Source: Paraburkholderia fungorum
GTDB lineage: Bacteria > Pseudomonadota > Gammaproteobacteria > Burkholderiales > Burkholderiaceae
DNA length: 64,000 nucleotides
Direction: 5' to 3'
Assembly (NCBI RefSeq): GCF_003610895.1
Contig: NZ_MCAS01000068.1
Location: 124,001-188,000 of the forward strand
Shown: positions 8,470 through 16,896 of the stretch, one piece after another
Layout: each line of letters opens with the position of its first letter
Numbering within the stretch: the stretch's first letter is position 1
Notes under the pieces: generated by a model
The model's input: only the letters and a program-made list of their open reading frames with translations
The model's database searches: none
What the model was told of the DNA's origin: nothing
Made by a program: the position numbers and the translations under genes

Positions 8470-9489
8470 ATGAGCGTTACCACCCGGCGCGACTTTCTCA
8501 AATGCGCTTCTCTTGCCGCCGCGGCGTCGTTCGCCGGTCTGCACGGCCGCTCCGCGCACGCCGCCGAATTCACCCTCAAGTACGCGAACAACCTGCCCGC
8601 CACCCATCCGATGAACATCCGCGCGAAGGAAGCCGCGGCGCGCATTGCGTCGGAAAGCAAAGGGCGGGTCGATTTTCAGGTGTATTCGAACAACCAGCTG
8701 GGCAGCGATACCGACATGCTCTCGCAGGTCCGCTCGGGCGCGATCGACTACTTCACGCTGTCGCCGCTGATTCTGGGCACCCTCGTGCCGGCCGCGCAGA
8801 TCACCGGCGTCGGCTTCGCGTTCAAGGACTACGACCAGGTGTGGGCCGCGCTCGACGGCGCACTCGGTGCGCGCGTGCGCCAGGAGATTGCGAAAACTTC
8901 GGTGTTCGCGTTCGACAAGATCTGGGACAACGGCTACCGCCAAACCACCACCAGCACCAAACCCATCCACCTGCCGGGCGACCTGAAAGGTATCAAGCTG
9001 CGCGTGCCGATGAGTCCGATCTGGACCTCGATGTTCCAGGCACTCGGTGCGTCGCCGGCCAGCATCAATTTCTCCGAGGTGTATTCGTCGCTGCAAACGC
9101 GGGTTGTGGAAGGTCAGGAGAATCCGCTCGCCACCATCACCGCAGCCAAGCTTTACGAGGTGCAGAAGTATTGCTCGATGACCAATCACATGTGGGATGG
9201 CTTCTGGTTCCTCGCGAACAAGCAATCGTTCGCACGTCTGCCGAAAGACCTGCAGAGCATCGTGCAGAACGCCGTCAACGATGCGGCCATGCAGGAACGC
9301 GCGGACGTCGCAAAGTTGAACGCCTCACTGATGCCCGAGCTGAAAGCGAAGGGCCTGCAGTTCAACGACGTCGACATCAATGCGTTCCGCAGCCAGTTGA
9401 CTTCAACAGGGTTCTACGCCGACTGGCACAAGAAGTTCGGCGACGACGCGTGGACCGCCCTCGAAAAATACACCGGCAAGCTCGCCTGA
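8470..9489 (+). CDS. dctP: TRAP transporter substrate-binding protein (DctP type)
   Basis: A 339-residue periplasmic solute receptor. The N-terminus has a twin-arginine signal (TTRRDFLKCASLAAAASFAG, cleavage after AHA). The mature part has the DctP pattern with LKYANNLPATHPMN and the conserved NPLATI-like segment in EGQENPLATITAAKLYEVQKY. The ATG at 8470 follows an AGGAGA ribosome site. It binds a carboxylate in the periplasm and hands it to the membrane subunit encoded 6 nt downstream. A sigma54 promoter lies directly upstream. Confidence 0.92.
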   Translation: MSVTTRRDFLKCASLAAAASFAGLHGRSAHAAEFTLKYANNLPATHPMNIRAKEAAARIASESKGRVDFQVYSNNQLGSDTDMLSQVRSGAIDYFTLSPLILGTLVPAAQITGVGFAFKDYDQVWAALDGALGARVRQEIAKTSVFAFDKIWDNGYRQTTTSTKPIHLPGDLKGIKLRVPMSPIWTSMFQALGASPASINFSEVYSSLQTRVVEGQENPLATITAAKLYEVQKYCSMTNHMWDGFWFLANKQSFARLPKDLQSIVQNAVNDAAMQERADVAKLNASLMPELKAKGLQFNDVDINAFRSQLTSTGFYADWHKKFGDDAWTALEKYTGKLA

Positions 9490-9495
9490 CGCGCC

Positions 9496-11376
9496 ATGCA
9501 TCTGACCTTGACGAAGAAACTGGAAAACGACGGCTGGCTCGCGCGCGGCCTGACGACGGCCGTCGATTGGGTGATGCACGGCGTAGGCGCGGTGGCGGCC
9601 TGCCTCGTGGTCGCCGAGACGGTGATTCTGCTATGCGGCGTGATCTTTCGTTATGGGCTGAACCAGCCGCTGATCTGGTCCGACGAACTCGCGTCGATCC
9701 TGTTCAGCTGGCTGGCCATGCTCGGCGCGGTGCTCGCCTTGCATCGCGGCACGCATATGCGCCTCACCGCGATCGTCACGCGTTTGCCGGAGAAGTGGCG
9801 CGGCTGGCTCGAAGCGGTCAGCGCGCTCACGGTCTGCACCTTCGTCGCGCTGATCATCACGCCGGCCATCGAGCACATGAACCTGCAGATGCCGGTCAGC
9901 ACGCCCGCCCTGCAGTTGCCGGACGGCTGGCGCTGCGCCGCGTTGCCGGTCGGCGCGGCGTTGATGCTGATGGCGGCGCTCGCCCGTATCGCGCGTGAAG
10001 TGAGTCCCGCACAGTTCGCGGGCGCCTTGCTCACCGCGGGGGCGATCGCCGCCGCGTTGTGGATCGCGCAACCTTATTTGCTCGCGCTCGGCAACCTGAA
10101 CCTGATCGTGTTCTTCGTCGTGCTGGTGGGCTTGTGCGTGGCGGGCGGCGTGCCGATCGCATTCAGCTTCGGCACCGCGACGCTTGCCTATCTGGTGCTG
10201 ATGACGCATGCGCCGCTCGGCATTGTTGTGAGCCGCATGGATGAGGGGATGGCGAACCTGGTGCTGCTGTCGGTGCCGCTCTTCGTGCTGCTCGGCGCGT
10301 TGCTTGAATTGAGCGGGCTCGCGCGTTGCCTGATCGACTTCATGGCCGCGTTGCTCGGCCACGTGCGCGGCGGTCTGCAATACGTGCTGCTCGGTGCGAT
10401 GTTTCTGGTGTCCGGTATCTCCGGCGCGAAAGCGGCCGACATGGCGGCCATTGCACCGGCGCTGTTCCCGGAAATGCAGCGGCGCGGCGCGAAACCCGAG
10501 GAACTGGTCGCACTGCTGTCCTCAACCGGCGCGATGACCGAAACGATTCCACCGAGCCTCGTGCTGATCACGATCGGCGCGGTGTGCGGCGTGTCGATCA
10601 CCGCGCTGTTCGTTGGCGGGATCATGCCGGCCGTGGTCGCGACGATCGCGATCGGCTTCGTCTGCTGGCGGCGTGCGCGGCACGAACCGGCGAGCAACAG
10701 CACGCGCGCGCCGTTACGCACCATTTTGCGCACCTTCGTGATCGCCCTGCCCGCGCTCGCGCTGCCGATGCTGATTCGCGTGGTGGTGATCGAAGGCGCG
10801 GCCACGGCCACCGAGGTGTCGACCATTGGTATCGCGTACACGCTGATCGCTGGCGTGCTGTTGCATCTGTGCGGACGCCGGATCGAATGGCGCCGCTTCT
10901 ATTCCCTGCTGCTCGACACCGCCAGTTTGTCGGGCGCCATTCTGCTGATCATCGGTCTGGCCACCGCGATGGCATGGGCGCTCACGCAATCGGGCTTCTC
11001 CGCCTCGCTGGTGGCGGCGATGGAACAGATACCGGGCGGTCCGCGCGCGTTTCTGTGCGTGTCGATCGTGTTGTTCGTGGTGTTCGGCAGCGTGCTCGAA
11101 GGGATTCCCGCGATCGTGCTGTTCGGCCCGCTTCTGTTTCCAGTGGCGCGAGCGCTCGGCATTCATGACGTGCACTACGCGATGGTCGTGATCCTGTCGA
11201 TGGGCCTCGGCCTGTTCGCACCGCCAATGGGCGTGGGTTTCTATGCAGCGTGCGCGATCGGCAAAGTGTCGCCGGATCGGGTTGTGAGCCGCGTATGGGG
11301 TTATCTCGGCGCGCTGTTCATCGCGCTGCTGGTGGTCGCCTTCGTGCCGTGGCTGTCGATTGGATTCCTGACGTGA
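9496..11376 (+). CDS. dctM: TRAP transporter fused permease (DctQ-DctM)
   Basis: A 626-residue membrane protein. Residues 1 to about 180 are the small four-helix DctQ subunit (FRYGLNQPLIWSDELASILF is characteristic). From about residue 200 onward is the large DctM channel subunit with repeated GA-rich helices (VSGISGAKAADMAAIAPALF). The fusion gives a one-polypeptide sodium-driven carboxylate importer. It starts 6 nt after dctP and is certainly co-transcribed with it. No strong ribosome site is visible, which suggests coupling to dctP translation. Confidence 0.9.
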   Translation: MHLTLTKKLENDGWLARGLTTAVDWVMHGVGAVAACLVVAETVILLCGVIFRYGLNQPLIWSDELASILFSWLAMLGAVLALHRGTHMRLTAIVTRLPEKWRGWLEAVSALTVCTFVALIITPAIEHMNLQMPVSTPALQLPDGWRCAALPVGAALMLMAALARIAREVSPAQFAGALLTAGAIAAALWIAQPYLLALGNLNLIVFFVVLVGLCVAGGVPIAFSFGTATLAYLVLMTHAPLGIVVSRMDEGMANLVLLSVPLFVLLGALLELSGLARCLIDFMAALLGHVRGGLQYVLLGAMFLVSGISGAKAADMAAIAPALFPEMQRRGAKPEELVALLSSTGAMTETIPPSLVLITIGAVCGVSITALFVGGIMPAVVATIAIGFVCWRRARHEPASNSTRAPLRTILRTFVIALPALALPMLIRVVVIEGAATATEVSTIGIAYTLIAGVLLHLCGRRIEWRRFYSLLLDTASLSGAILLIIGLATAMAWALTQSGFSASLVAAMEQIPGGPRAFLCVSIVLFVVFGSVLEGIPAIVLFGPLLFPVARALGIHDVHYAMVVILSMGLGLFAPPMGVGFYAACAIGKVSPDRVVSRVWGYLGALFIALLVVAFVPWLSIGFLT

Positions 11377-11467
11377 ATGCGCATTGATGCGCGTGCTTCG
11401 AAGTCTTTTTTCAAAGCTTGTTTAAGCCGATTTCTTTCCGCTGTTTCCGATCATTCGAGAGTTCGCT

Positions 11468-12268
11468 GTGAATCTGAATACTGAAACTTCCCGCCGTACC
11501 CCGTCTGCCCTCACTCATCCGCGCGTCGCGCTTGTCACCGGCGGCGGTGCGGGCATCGGCGCGGCCATCTCGCAGCAGCTTGCTGAAGCTGGGCATATCG
11601 TCTTCATCGGCGACATCAACGCGCATACCGCGAACGATCTCGCCGGTTCGCTATGTGCCGCCGGTCACGAGGCATATGCCGTGCAGCTTGACGTGTCGGT
11701 GCCCGCATCGATCGACGCCGCGTTCGACACCATCGAGAGCCAGTTCGGCCGCTGCGACATTCTGGTGAACAATGCCGGCATCGCGAAGACATTTCCTTTT
11801 CTCGACTACCCGGTCGAGCATTGGCGCAAAGTCTTCGACGTGAACGTCACCGGGCCCATGCTGTGCGGCCAGCATGCCGCGCGGCTGATGCGCAAGACCG
11901 GCTGGGGGCGGATCGTGAATATCGCCTCGGTCAGCGGCTTGCGGGCAAGTTCGGGCCGCACCGCCTACGGCACGTCGAAGGCCGCGGTGGTTGGACTCAC
12001 TCGACAGATGGCGATCGAGCTCGCCGAATACGGCATTACGACCAACGGCGTCGCGCCAGGACCGATCGACACGCCGATGACGCTCGATCTGCATTCGCAG
12101 GTCGCACGCGACAACTACACGCGCGCGGTGCCGGCGAAGCGCTACGGCGTCCCCGCGGAAATCGCCGCCGTAGTCCAGTTCCTGTGCTCCGAGCAAGCGT
12201 CGTATGTGAACGGCCAGACCGTGCCGGTGGATGGCGGCTTCATGGCGGCGGGGGTATTGGAGATCTAA
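11468..12268 (+). CDS. short-chain dehydrogenase/reductase
   Basis: A 266-residue classical SDR. The cofactor motif TGGGAGIG, the structural NNAG, and catalytic Ser (NIASVSG) and Tyr/Lys (TAYGTSKAA) are all present. It ends with the typical VNGQTVPVDGG. The start is a GTG at 11468 with only a weak GAGAG upstream. It lies 91 nt after the TRAP permease and probably oxidises a hydroxy group of the imported compound or its CoA product, which would complete a route with the synthetase and thiolase. The substrate is not known. Confidence 0.9.
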   Translation: MNLNTETSRRTPSALTHPRVALVTGGGAGIGAAISQQLAEAGHIVFIGDINAHTANDLAGSLCAAGHEAYAVQLDVSVPASIDAAFDTIESQFGRCDILVNNAGIAKTFPFLDYPVEHWRKVFDVNVTGPMLCGQHAARLMRKTGWGRIVNIASVSGLRASSGRTAYGTSKAAVVGLTRQMAIELAEYGITTNGVAPGPIDTPMTLDLHSQVARDNYTRAVPAKRYGVPAEIAAVVQFLCSEQASYVNGQTVPVDGGFMAAGVLEI

Positions 12269-12274
12269 GGGGCG

Positions 12275-12311
12275 CCATCACCAGCGGCAAGCTCTCGCCA
12301 ACCGGTGATGG
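12275..12311. terminator. hairpin between convergent genes
   Basis: CCATCACC (12275-12282) pairs perfectly with GGTGATGG (12304-12311) around a 21-nt loop, between the stops of the SDR gene (+) and the ThrRS gene (-). No T-tract follows on either strand, so termination is only suggested. Confidence 0.3.
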
Positions 12312-12319
12312 ACTATCCG

Positions 12320-13564
12320 TCATAGCGTGGATCGCAACGGAGGCGGTAGCGCGGCCAATCGCAAATGTTCGACGCCTGCCGCGAGCGCAAGCGTCGATTG
12401 TTGCCCGTCGCGCAGGCGAATGCTGATCGTCCGTTCACGCTCATCGCGCGAGCCCACCGCGACGAAAATCGGCACCTGCTTTTCACGGGCATCCACGATC
12501 TTCTTTTCGAGCCGCTCAGGCCGGCCGTCGAGCAGCGCCCGGATGCCGGCGTCTTCGAGCGCCTGCATCACTTCTTGCGCGTAAGCCGCGTTTGCATCGC
12601 TAATCGTCGCGACCACAACCTGTTCCGGCGCAAGCCACGCCGGCAGCCATCCTTCGTGATGTTCGAGCAGCATCGCGATGAAACGCTCCATGCTGCCGAG
12701 CACCGCGTGATGAATCATCACCGGCCGCTCGCGCTCGTTACGCTCGTTGACGAACTCCGCGTCGAGCCGCTCGGGCAGCACGAAATCGAGCTGGATCGTG
12801 CCGCATTGCCAGCTGCGCTCACGGCTGTCCGTCAGATGAAACTCCAGTTTCGGGCCGTAAAATGCGCCCTCTCCTTCGAGTACATCGAATTCAAGCCCCG
12901 CGGCACGCGCGGCATTGGCCAGCGCCTCCTCCGCACGATCCCACGTTTGATCGTCGCCCGCGCGCATCGCCGGCCGCGTGGCAAGCGCGACTTTGAAGCC
13001 TGGGAAACCGAGGTCCGCATAGACCGCACGCAAAAGCGAACAGAAGCGGCCGACTTCGGCTTCGATATGCGCCTCCGTGCAGAACACATGCGCATCGTCC
13101 TGCACGAATGCACGCGTACGTTTGAGCCCTTCAAGCGAGCCCGACGGTTCGTCACGATGACAGGCGCCGAATTCGCTGTAACGAACCGGCAACTCGCGAT
13201 ACGACCGCACGCGCTGGTTGAACACCTGCACATGGCACGGGCAACTCATCGGTTTCAGGCACAACGCCCGTCCTTGTTCCGCATCGCCGTGTTCCACAGG
13301 GCCACGCTCCGCCTCGGAAAACGAATACATCGCCGCGTCGAACTTCTCCCAATGGCCGCTTTTCTCCCATAGCGAGCGCGCCAGCAATTGCGGCGTACGG
13401 ATCTCGCGAAAGCCCGCGCGCCGCATGCGGGCGCGAATGTAGTCTTCCAGCACGCGGTAAAGCTCCCAGCCGCGTGGGTGCCAGAAAACCATGCCGGCGC
13501 CTTCTTCCTGCTGATGGAAGAGGTCGAGTTTGTTGCCCAGTACGCGATGATCGATGTCGTTCAC
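12320..13564 (-). CDS. thrS: threonyl-tRNA synthetase lacking TGS and editing domains
   Basis: A 414-residue class II synthetase that charges tRNA-Thr. It begins directly at the catalytic core (NDIDHRVLGNKLDLFHQQ) and has the zinc/active-site KPMSCPCHV segment, QDDAHVFC, and a complete C-terminal anticodon-binding domain. The usual 640-residue enzyme has N-terminal TGS and N2 editing domains, both absent here, so it may misacylate with serine. The GTG at 13564 is chosen because GGAG lies 7 nt upstream. The longer frame to 13702 would run through the attenuator hairpin and is rejected. Expression is probably set by the threonine leader at 13692-13778. It looks like an auxiliary copy, perhaps tolerant to an inhibitor. 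Confidence 0.85.
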   Translation of the reverse strand: MNDIDHRVLGNKLDLFHQQEEGAGMVFWHPRGWELYRVLEDYIRARMRRAGFREIRTPQLLARSLWEKSGHWEKFDAAMYSFSEAERGPVEHGDAEQGRALCLKPMSCPCHVQVFNQRVRSYRELPVRYSEFGACHRDEPSGSLEGLKRTRAFVQDDAHVFCTEAHIEAEVGRFCSLLRAVYADLGFPGFKVALATRPAMRAGDDQTWDRAEEALANAARAAGLEFDVLEGEGAFYGPKLEFHLTDSRERSWQCGTIQLDFVLPERLDAEFVNERNERERPVMIHHAVLGSMERFIAMLLEHHEGWLPAWLAPEQVVVATISDANAAYAQEVMQALEDAGIRALLDGRPERLEKKIVDAREKQVPIFVAVGSRDERERTISIRLRDGQQSTLALAAGVEHLRLAALPPPLRSTL

Positions 13565-13635
13565 GGTGACGCTCCATTTGGCTTGAAATTGCACATACTG
13601 CGGATCGATGCCGCAAACGGAGGTCCAGAAACGCC

Positions 13636-13665
13636 AAAGGCCCCGTCCGTTTCCGGCGGGGCCTT
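13636..13665 (-). terminator. attenuator hairpin of the ThrRS gene
   Basis: AAGGCCCCG and CGGGGCCTT form a perfect 9-bp stem (13637-13645 with 13657-13665) around an 11-nt loop that can add three more pairs. On the minus strand the stem is followed by TTTGGCGTTTC, a weak U-rich tail. The CCCGCC at 13655-13660 can instead pair with GGCGGG of leader codons 20-21 (13716-13721), giving a simple antiterminator. Confidence 0.6.
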
Positions 13666-13691
13666 CGGTGGTCTGCCACAGCTTCCTGCTT

Positions 13692-13778
13692 CTAGCGTGC
13701 ACAACCTCCGGACGACCCGCCTGTGAAGGTGGTCGTCGTGGTGGTGACGGCAGCGAAGGGAATCGAGTGGAAGTCCAT
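13692..13778 (-). CDS. threonine-rich leader peptide (thrL-like) of the ThrRS gene
   Basis: A 28-codon frame starting ATG at 13778 and ending TAG at 13692. It reads MDFHSIPFAAV, then six consecutive Thr codons (13728-13745), Phe, a seventh Thr, and GGSSGGCAR. Runs of Thr codons ahead of a hairpin are the hallmark of ribosome-mediated attenuation, as in the enteric thr operon leader. There is no ribosome site. The ATG lies 7 nt after a -10-like TACTGT, so the peptide is probably translated from a leaderless mRNA. The stop lies about 27 nt before the attenuator stem. Confidence 0.8.
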   Translation of the reverse strand: MDFHSIPFAAVTTTTTTFTGGSSGGCAR

Positions 13779-13784
13779 GGATCG

Positions 13785-13814
13785 ACAGTAAACGATTTTG
13801 TCAGGGTACGTCAA
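13785..13814 (-). promoter_or_regulatory. promoter of the Thr leader/ThrRS transcript
   Basis: TTGACG (13814-13809) and TACTGT (13790-13785) are separated by 18 nt. The -35 hexamer overlaps the TGA stop of the upstream exporter gene, so ThrRS can be transcribed on its own. The predicted +1 coincides with the leader ATG. Confidence 0.55.
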
Positions 13815-14764
13815 TCGCAATCCTGGCGAGCGCCGCCAACCTGAACCGCCGCACCCTGCGACGAATCCTGAGCGGCACGGCGGTCTTGTGGCGCTGGCCC
13901 CGAGCGCGAAGCCAACATGAAGAGGTTAAATGCCAGCGCGAGCAGAACAACGGCGCCGCCGATCAGACCGAACGCCGAAGGTCGTTCGTCCAGGACCAGC
14001 CAGATCCATACCGGCCCGAGCAAGGTTTCGAGCAATAGCAGCAGGCTAAGCTGGGGTGCCGCAAGAAAGCGCGTGCTCAGACCGATCAGGCCGAACGCGA
14101 TCGGCACCACCACGGCTGCCTCAATGCCCATCCAGTGCCATTGCGATGCTTCTGCAAAGGCCACGCGATCGAGTAATGGTAAAACCGCGCATGCGCTCAG
14201 CAGGCCACCCGCGGCTGGCGCCAGCGTCATATTCGCCTCGCTTTTGCGCGACACGACAAAGGCGGCACTCATCGCCAATGCACTCGCCACCGCCATTGCA
14301 TTGCCCGACGTCTGCAGCTCGCTGATGCTGCCATGCTGAACCAGGCCGACGCCACCGAGTGCGACCAGCATCGCCAGCCAGGTCGGCGCGGGCGTCTGTT
14401 CGTTCAACACGATACGAGACAGCAGCGCCGCAAACAGCGGCGCGGCGGAAATGATGAACAGCACGCTTGCCGCATCGGTAAGACGCAGCGCATACACAAA
14501 AAATAGCGAGGCCGTTCCATAGCAAAGCGACGCCATCCAGAACAGGCCTTGCTTGATGGAGCTCGCCAGCAGGGTTCTTCCACGTGCAAAACAGCTGCAC
14601 GCCGCCACGCTGGCGGCGAACATGAGTGCGCCGCGCCAGAACACGATCTGAAACGGATCGACCGGACCGACAAGGCGGACCAGCAAGGTGTCCACGCTCA
14701 GAATCAGCACGCCGAAGCCTGCGTACACAACACCGCGCTTGCCGTCGCCACTCATACCTGTCAC
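13811..14764 (-). CDS. EamA/DMT-family exporter
   Basis: A 317-residue polytopic membrane protein with two EamA repeats (FQIVFWRGALMFAASVAA early, LGPVWIWLVLDERPSAFGLI late) and about ten membrane segments. It begins in a four-base ATGA overlap with the SLOG gene, so it is translationally coupled to it; an in-frame ATG at 14755 is an alternative start. Position suggests it exports the product of the PRTase/GMP-synthase/SLOG cluster. It could instead export an amino acid such as threonine, given the ThrRS downstream. The substrate is unproven. Confidence 0.88.
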   Translation of the reverse strand: MTGMSGDGKRGVVYAGFGVLILSVDTLLVRLVGPVDPFQIVFWRGALMFAASVAACSCFARGRTLLASSIKQGLFWMASLCYGTASLFFVYALRLTDAASVLFIISAAPLFAALLSRIVLNEQTPAPTWLAMLVALGGVGLVQHGSISELQTSGNAMAVASALAMSAAFVVSRKSEANMTLAPAAGGLLSACAVLPLLDRVAFAEASQWHWMGIEAAVVVPIAFGLIGLSTRFLAAPQLSLLLLLETLLGPVWIWLVLDERPSAFGLIGGAVVLLALAFNLFMLASRSGPAPQDRRAAQDSSQGAAVQVGGARQDCD

Positions 14765-15252
14765 TTCAGAAACGGCATAACGTAGCGCTCCAGCATCAAC
14801 GTGACAGCCTCGCGGGCGTATTGCTGGGCCTGAGGTGCCTTGCTGGCCCGCGGCCCCGCCACGTTCAGCGTTTCGATGTTATATCGTTCGACGAACCGTC
14901 CGATTTCTTCCGCCGCGGCAGCTTGCAGCGTTGTAGCAGCGTCGATGATCTTCACCGGCTTGCCGCGCGCCACGCACCATTCGCAGGTTTCGAGCGTACC
15001 GCCGCTCAAACTGCCGAAGTGAATCACCACGGTGCCGTCGGTATCGAGCAGATTCTGCAGTGTCCGCTCTTCATAGCCTGCATTCGGAAGTTCGGTCAAC
15101 GGATACCGGTCCGGTATCGGTCCGTCCTCCGCCAGTCTTCCCGCTGGGCACCATCCACCGCAGGGAAATTGCATCTCCAATGCAGCGTCCAGCGCGCCGC
15201 GGTCGACGCCGGTTTGTCCGCCGGAAACGATCCGATTCAACAGGCTCACCAT
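14761..15252 (-). CDS. SLOG-superfamily protein (putative molybdenum carrier family)
   Basis: A 163-residue Rossmann-like protein with the signature SGGQTGVDRGALDAA (residues 10-24), GWCPAGRLAEDG and a second phosphate-binding GSLSGGTLET. This is the family often labelled molybdenum carrier; it belongs with LOG/YpsA-type proteins that bind or cleave nucleotides. It has a very strong GGGGGAG ribosome site, lies about 100 nt after the GMP synthase, and overlaps the exporter by ATGA. In this setting a nucleotide phosphoribohydrolase role (releasing a base) is more attractive than metal carriage, but this is inference. Confidence 0.75.
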   Translation of the reverse strand: MVSLLNRIVSGGQTGVDRGALDAALEMQFPCGGWCPAGRLAEDGPIPDRYPLTELPNAGYEERTLQNLLDTDGTVVIHFGSLSGGTLETCEWCVARGKPVKIIDAATTLQAAAAEEIGRFVERYNIETLNVAGPRASKAPQAQQYAREAVTLMLERYVMPFLK

Positions 15253-15350
15253 GATTGCTCCCCCTTCTCCTTCTGACGCTCTCTAACGACGCCCCGCCCA
15301 ATCCGGCGAGGCGCCCGGTCTTTATTGCGCGCCCGTTCGGCGCGTCGTTC

Positions 15351-16895
15351 TTATTGCCACTCGATCGTTGCGGGCGGTTTGTCCGTGATGTCGTAGACGA
15401 CCCGGCCAATCTCCATCTGGTCGGTAATCTTCTTTGATATTTCGGCCAGGTAGGGGAATACCTTGCGCGAGAAATTCGCGGTCATCGAGTTGGTCGACTC
15501 CACCGCGCGAATCACAATGGCCTGTTCGTTCTTCACATGTTTGTCGCCCTTCACGCCGAGGCTCGGCACATCGACGAGAATGCTGAACGCCATCCACACG
15601 TCGCGCGACACGGGCGAATTGTTGATCACATCCTCGACAATTTCAGTGGACTGCCGGACCAACGCGACCCGCTCACGCGTCACTTCGCCCTGCACGCGAA
15701 TGGCAAAGCCCGGACCCGGAAACACCTTCTTATGCACGACATAGTCGGGCAGGTCGAAGTACGCGCCGATCTTGCGCACCTGATCCTTGAACAGATAACG
15801 AAGCGGCTCCAGCATGTCGAAGTTCAGCCGCTCCGGCAGCCCGCCGACATTGTGGTGCGGCTTGATCTGCGAAGAGAACTTTGTGACACCGCTCTCCACG
15901 ACGTCCGACCAGATCGTGCCTTGCGCGAACACTTCGGCGCGCTGCTGTTTGGCCACCACTTCAAATGCATCGATAAACGCCTTCCCGATCACTTTGCACT
16001 TCTGGAACGACTCGGTTACGCCGGTCAGGTCCCCGAAGAATCGATCGGCCTCGCGAATGATCTGCAGATGGATATCGTTGTCGGCGCAGAATCGTTCGAC
16101 TTCGAATTCAGTCTGAGTGGGCATCAAGCCGCTATCGACATAAATCGCAACCAGTTGGTCCTTATCGACGCTGCGCCGGATCAGCTTCGTCATCACATAC
16201 GAATCGACGCCGCCCGACAAACCCACAATGATGCGGCGATCCTTGACGAAAGCCCTGATCTCCGGAATCCTCTGCTCGACGAACGCCTGCGGCGTCCACT
16301 TTTGCGCGGGCTGCGCGCCACAGATGCGCAATGCAAAGTTGCTCAGCATCGCCGTACCGGATTCGGTGTGCGACACCTCGGGATGGAACTGCAAGCTGTA
16401 CAAACGCCGCTTGGGATCTTCGAGCGCCGCAATCGCGCCGCTCGCGCTGCGCGCAATAACGCGGAACGCGTCAGGTACGGACAACACCGAATCGTTGTGA
16501 CTCATCCACACGGTAATCTGCCGTTGCTCCACACCCGCGAACAGCTCACCCGTTTCGAGCACATCCACTTTGGTGTCGCCGAACTCCGACTGCTCCTTGC
16601 CGACGCTGCCACCGTACAGACTCGCCAGCAACTGGTGCCCATAACAGAGCCCCAGCACCGGCAAACCGGTTTCGAGCCAATCACGGTCGAAGGCAATCTC
16701 GTTCAGCTTCACCGAAGACGCGCCACCCGAAAACACCACACCCTTCAACTGCCGCCCGCCGTCGCGAACGTAGTCGCGATACTTCAGATCCGCAGGCACG
16801 ATTTCCGTGGGCACGCCGATCGAGTCGAACGCAACCTTGATCAAATGCGTGTACTGGCTACCGAAATCGAGTACAACAATCATGTCCTGGCTCAT
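15351..16895 (-). CDS. guaA: GMP synthase (glutamine-hydrolysing), probable second copy
   Basis: A 514-residue two-domain enzyme. The class I glutaminase has Cys84 (GLCYGHQLL) and His171/Glu173 (HPEVSHTE). The ATP pyrophosphatase P-loop SGGVDS is at 227-232. The C-terminal dimerisation domain ends KPPATIEWQ, close to the XMP-binding tail of GuaA. It should adenylate and aminate XMP to GMP or a related nucleotide. The setting in an accessory cluster, without the guaB partner of housekeeping guaA, suggests a paralogue. The ATG at 16895 is one base after the PRTase stop, with GGAG inside the end of that gene, so the two are coupled. Confidence 0.88.
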   Translation of the reverse strand: MSQDMIVVLDFGSQYTHLIKVAFDSIGVPTEIVPADLKYRDYVRDGGRQLKGVVFSGGASSVKLNEIAFDRDWLETGLPVLGLCYGHQLLASLYGGSVGKEQSEFGDTKVDVLETGELFAGVEQRQITVWMSHNDSVLSVPDAFRVIARSASGAIAALEDPKRRLYSLQFHPEVSHTESGTAMLSNFALRICGAQPAQKWTPQAFVEQRIPEIRAFVKDRRIIVGLSGGVDSYVMTKLIRRSVDKDQLVAIYVDSGLMPTQTEFEVERFCADNDIHLQIIREADRFFGDLTGVTESFQKCKVIGKAFIDAFEVVAKQQRAEVFAQGTIWSDVVESGVTKFSSQIKPHHNVGGLPERLNFDMLEPLRYLFKDQVRKIGAYFDLPDYVVHKKVFPGPGFAIRVQGEVTRERVALVRQSTEIVEDVINNSPVSRDVWMAFSILVDVPSLGVKGDKHVKNEQAIVIRAVESTNSMTANFSRKVFPYLAEISKKITDQMEIGRVVYDITDKPPATIEWQ

Positions 16896-16896
16896 A

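Noticed and set aside
13565..13702. ThrRS start at the GTG at 13702
   Set aside because: This extension reads through the attenuator hairpin and the end of the leader peptide; the GTG at 13564 has a ribosome site and the expected N-terminus.
15253..15350. Riboswitch or attenuator between guaA and the SLOG gene
   Set aside because: GC-rich inverted segments exist (near 15300-15345) but there is no T-tract, leader frame or known aptamer pattern.
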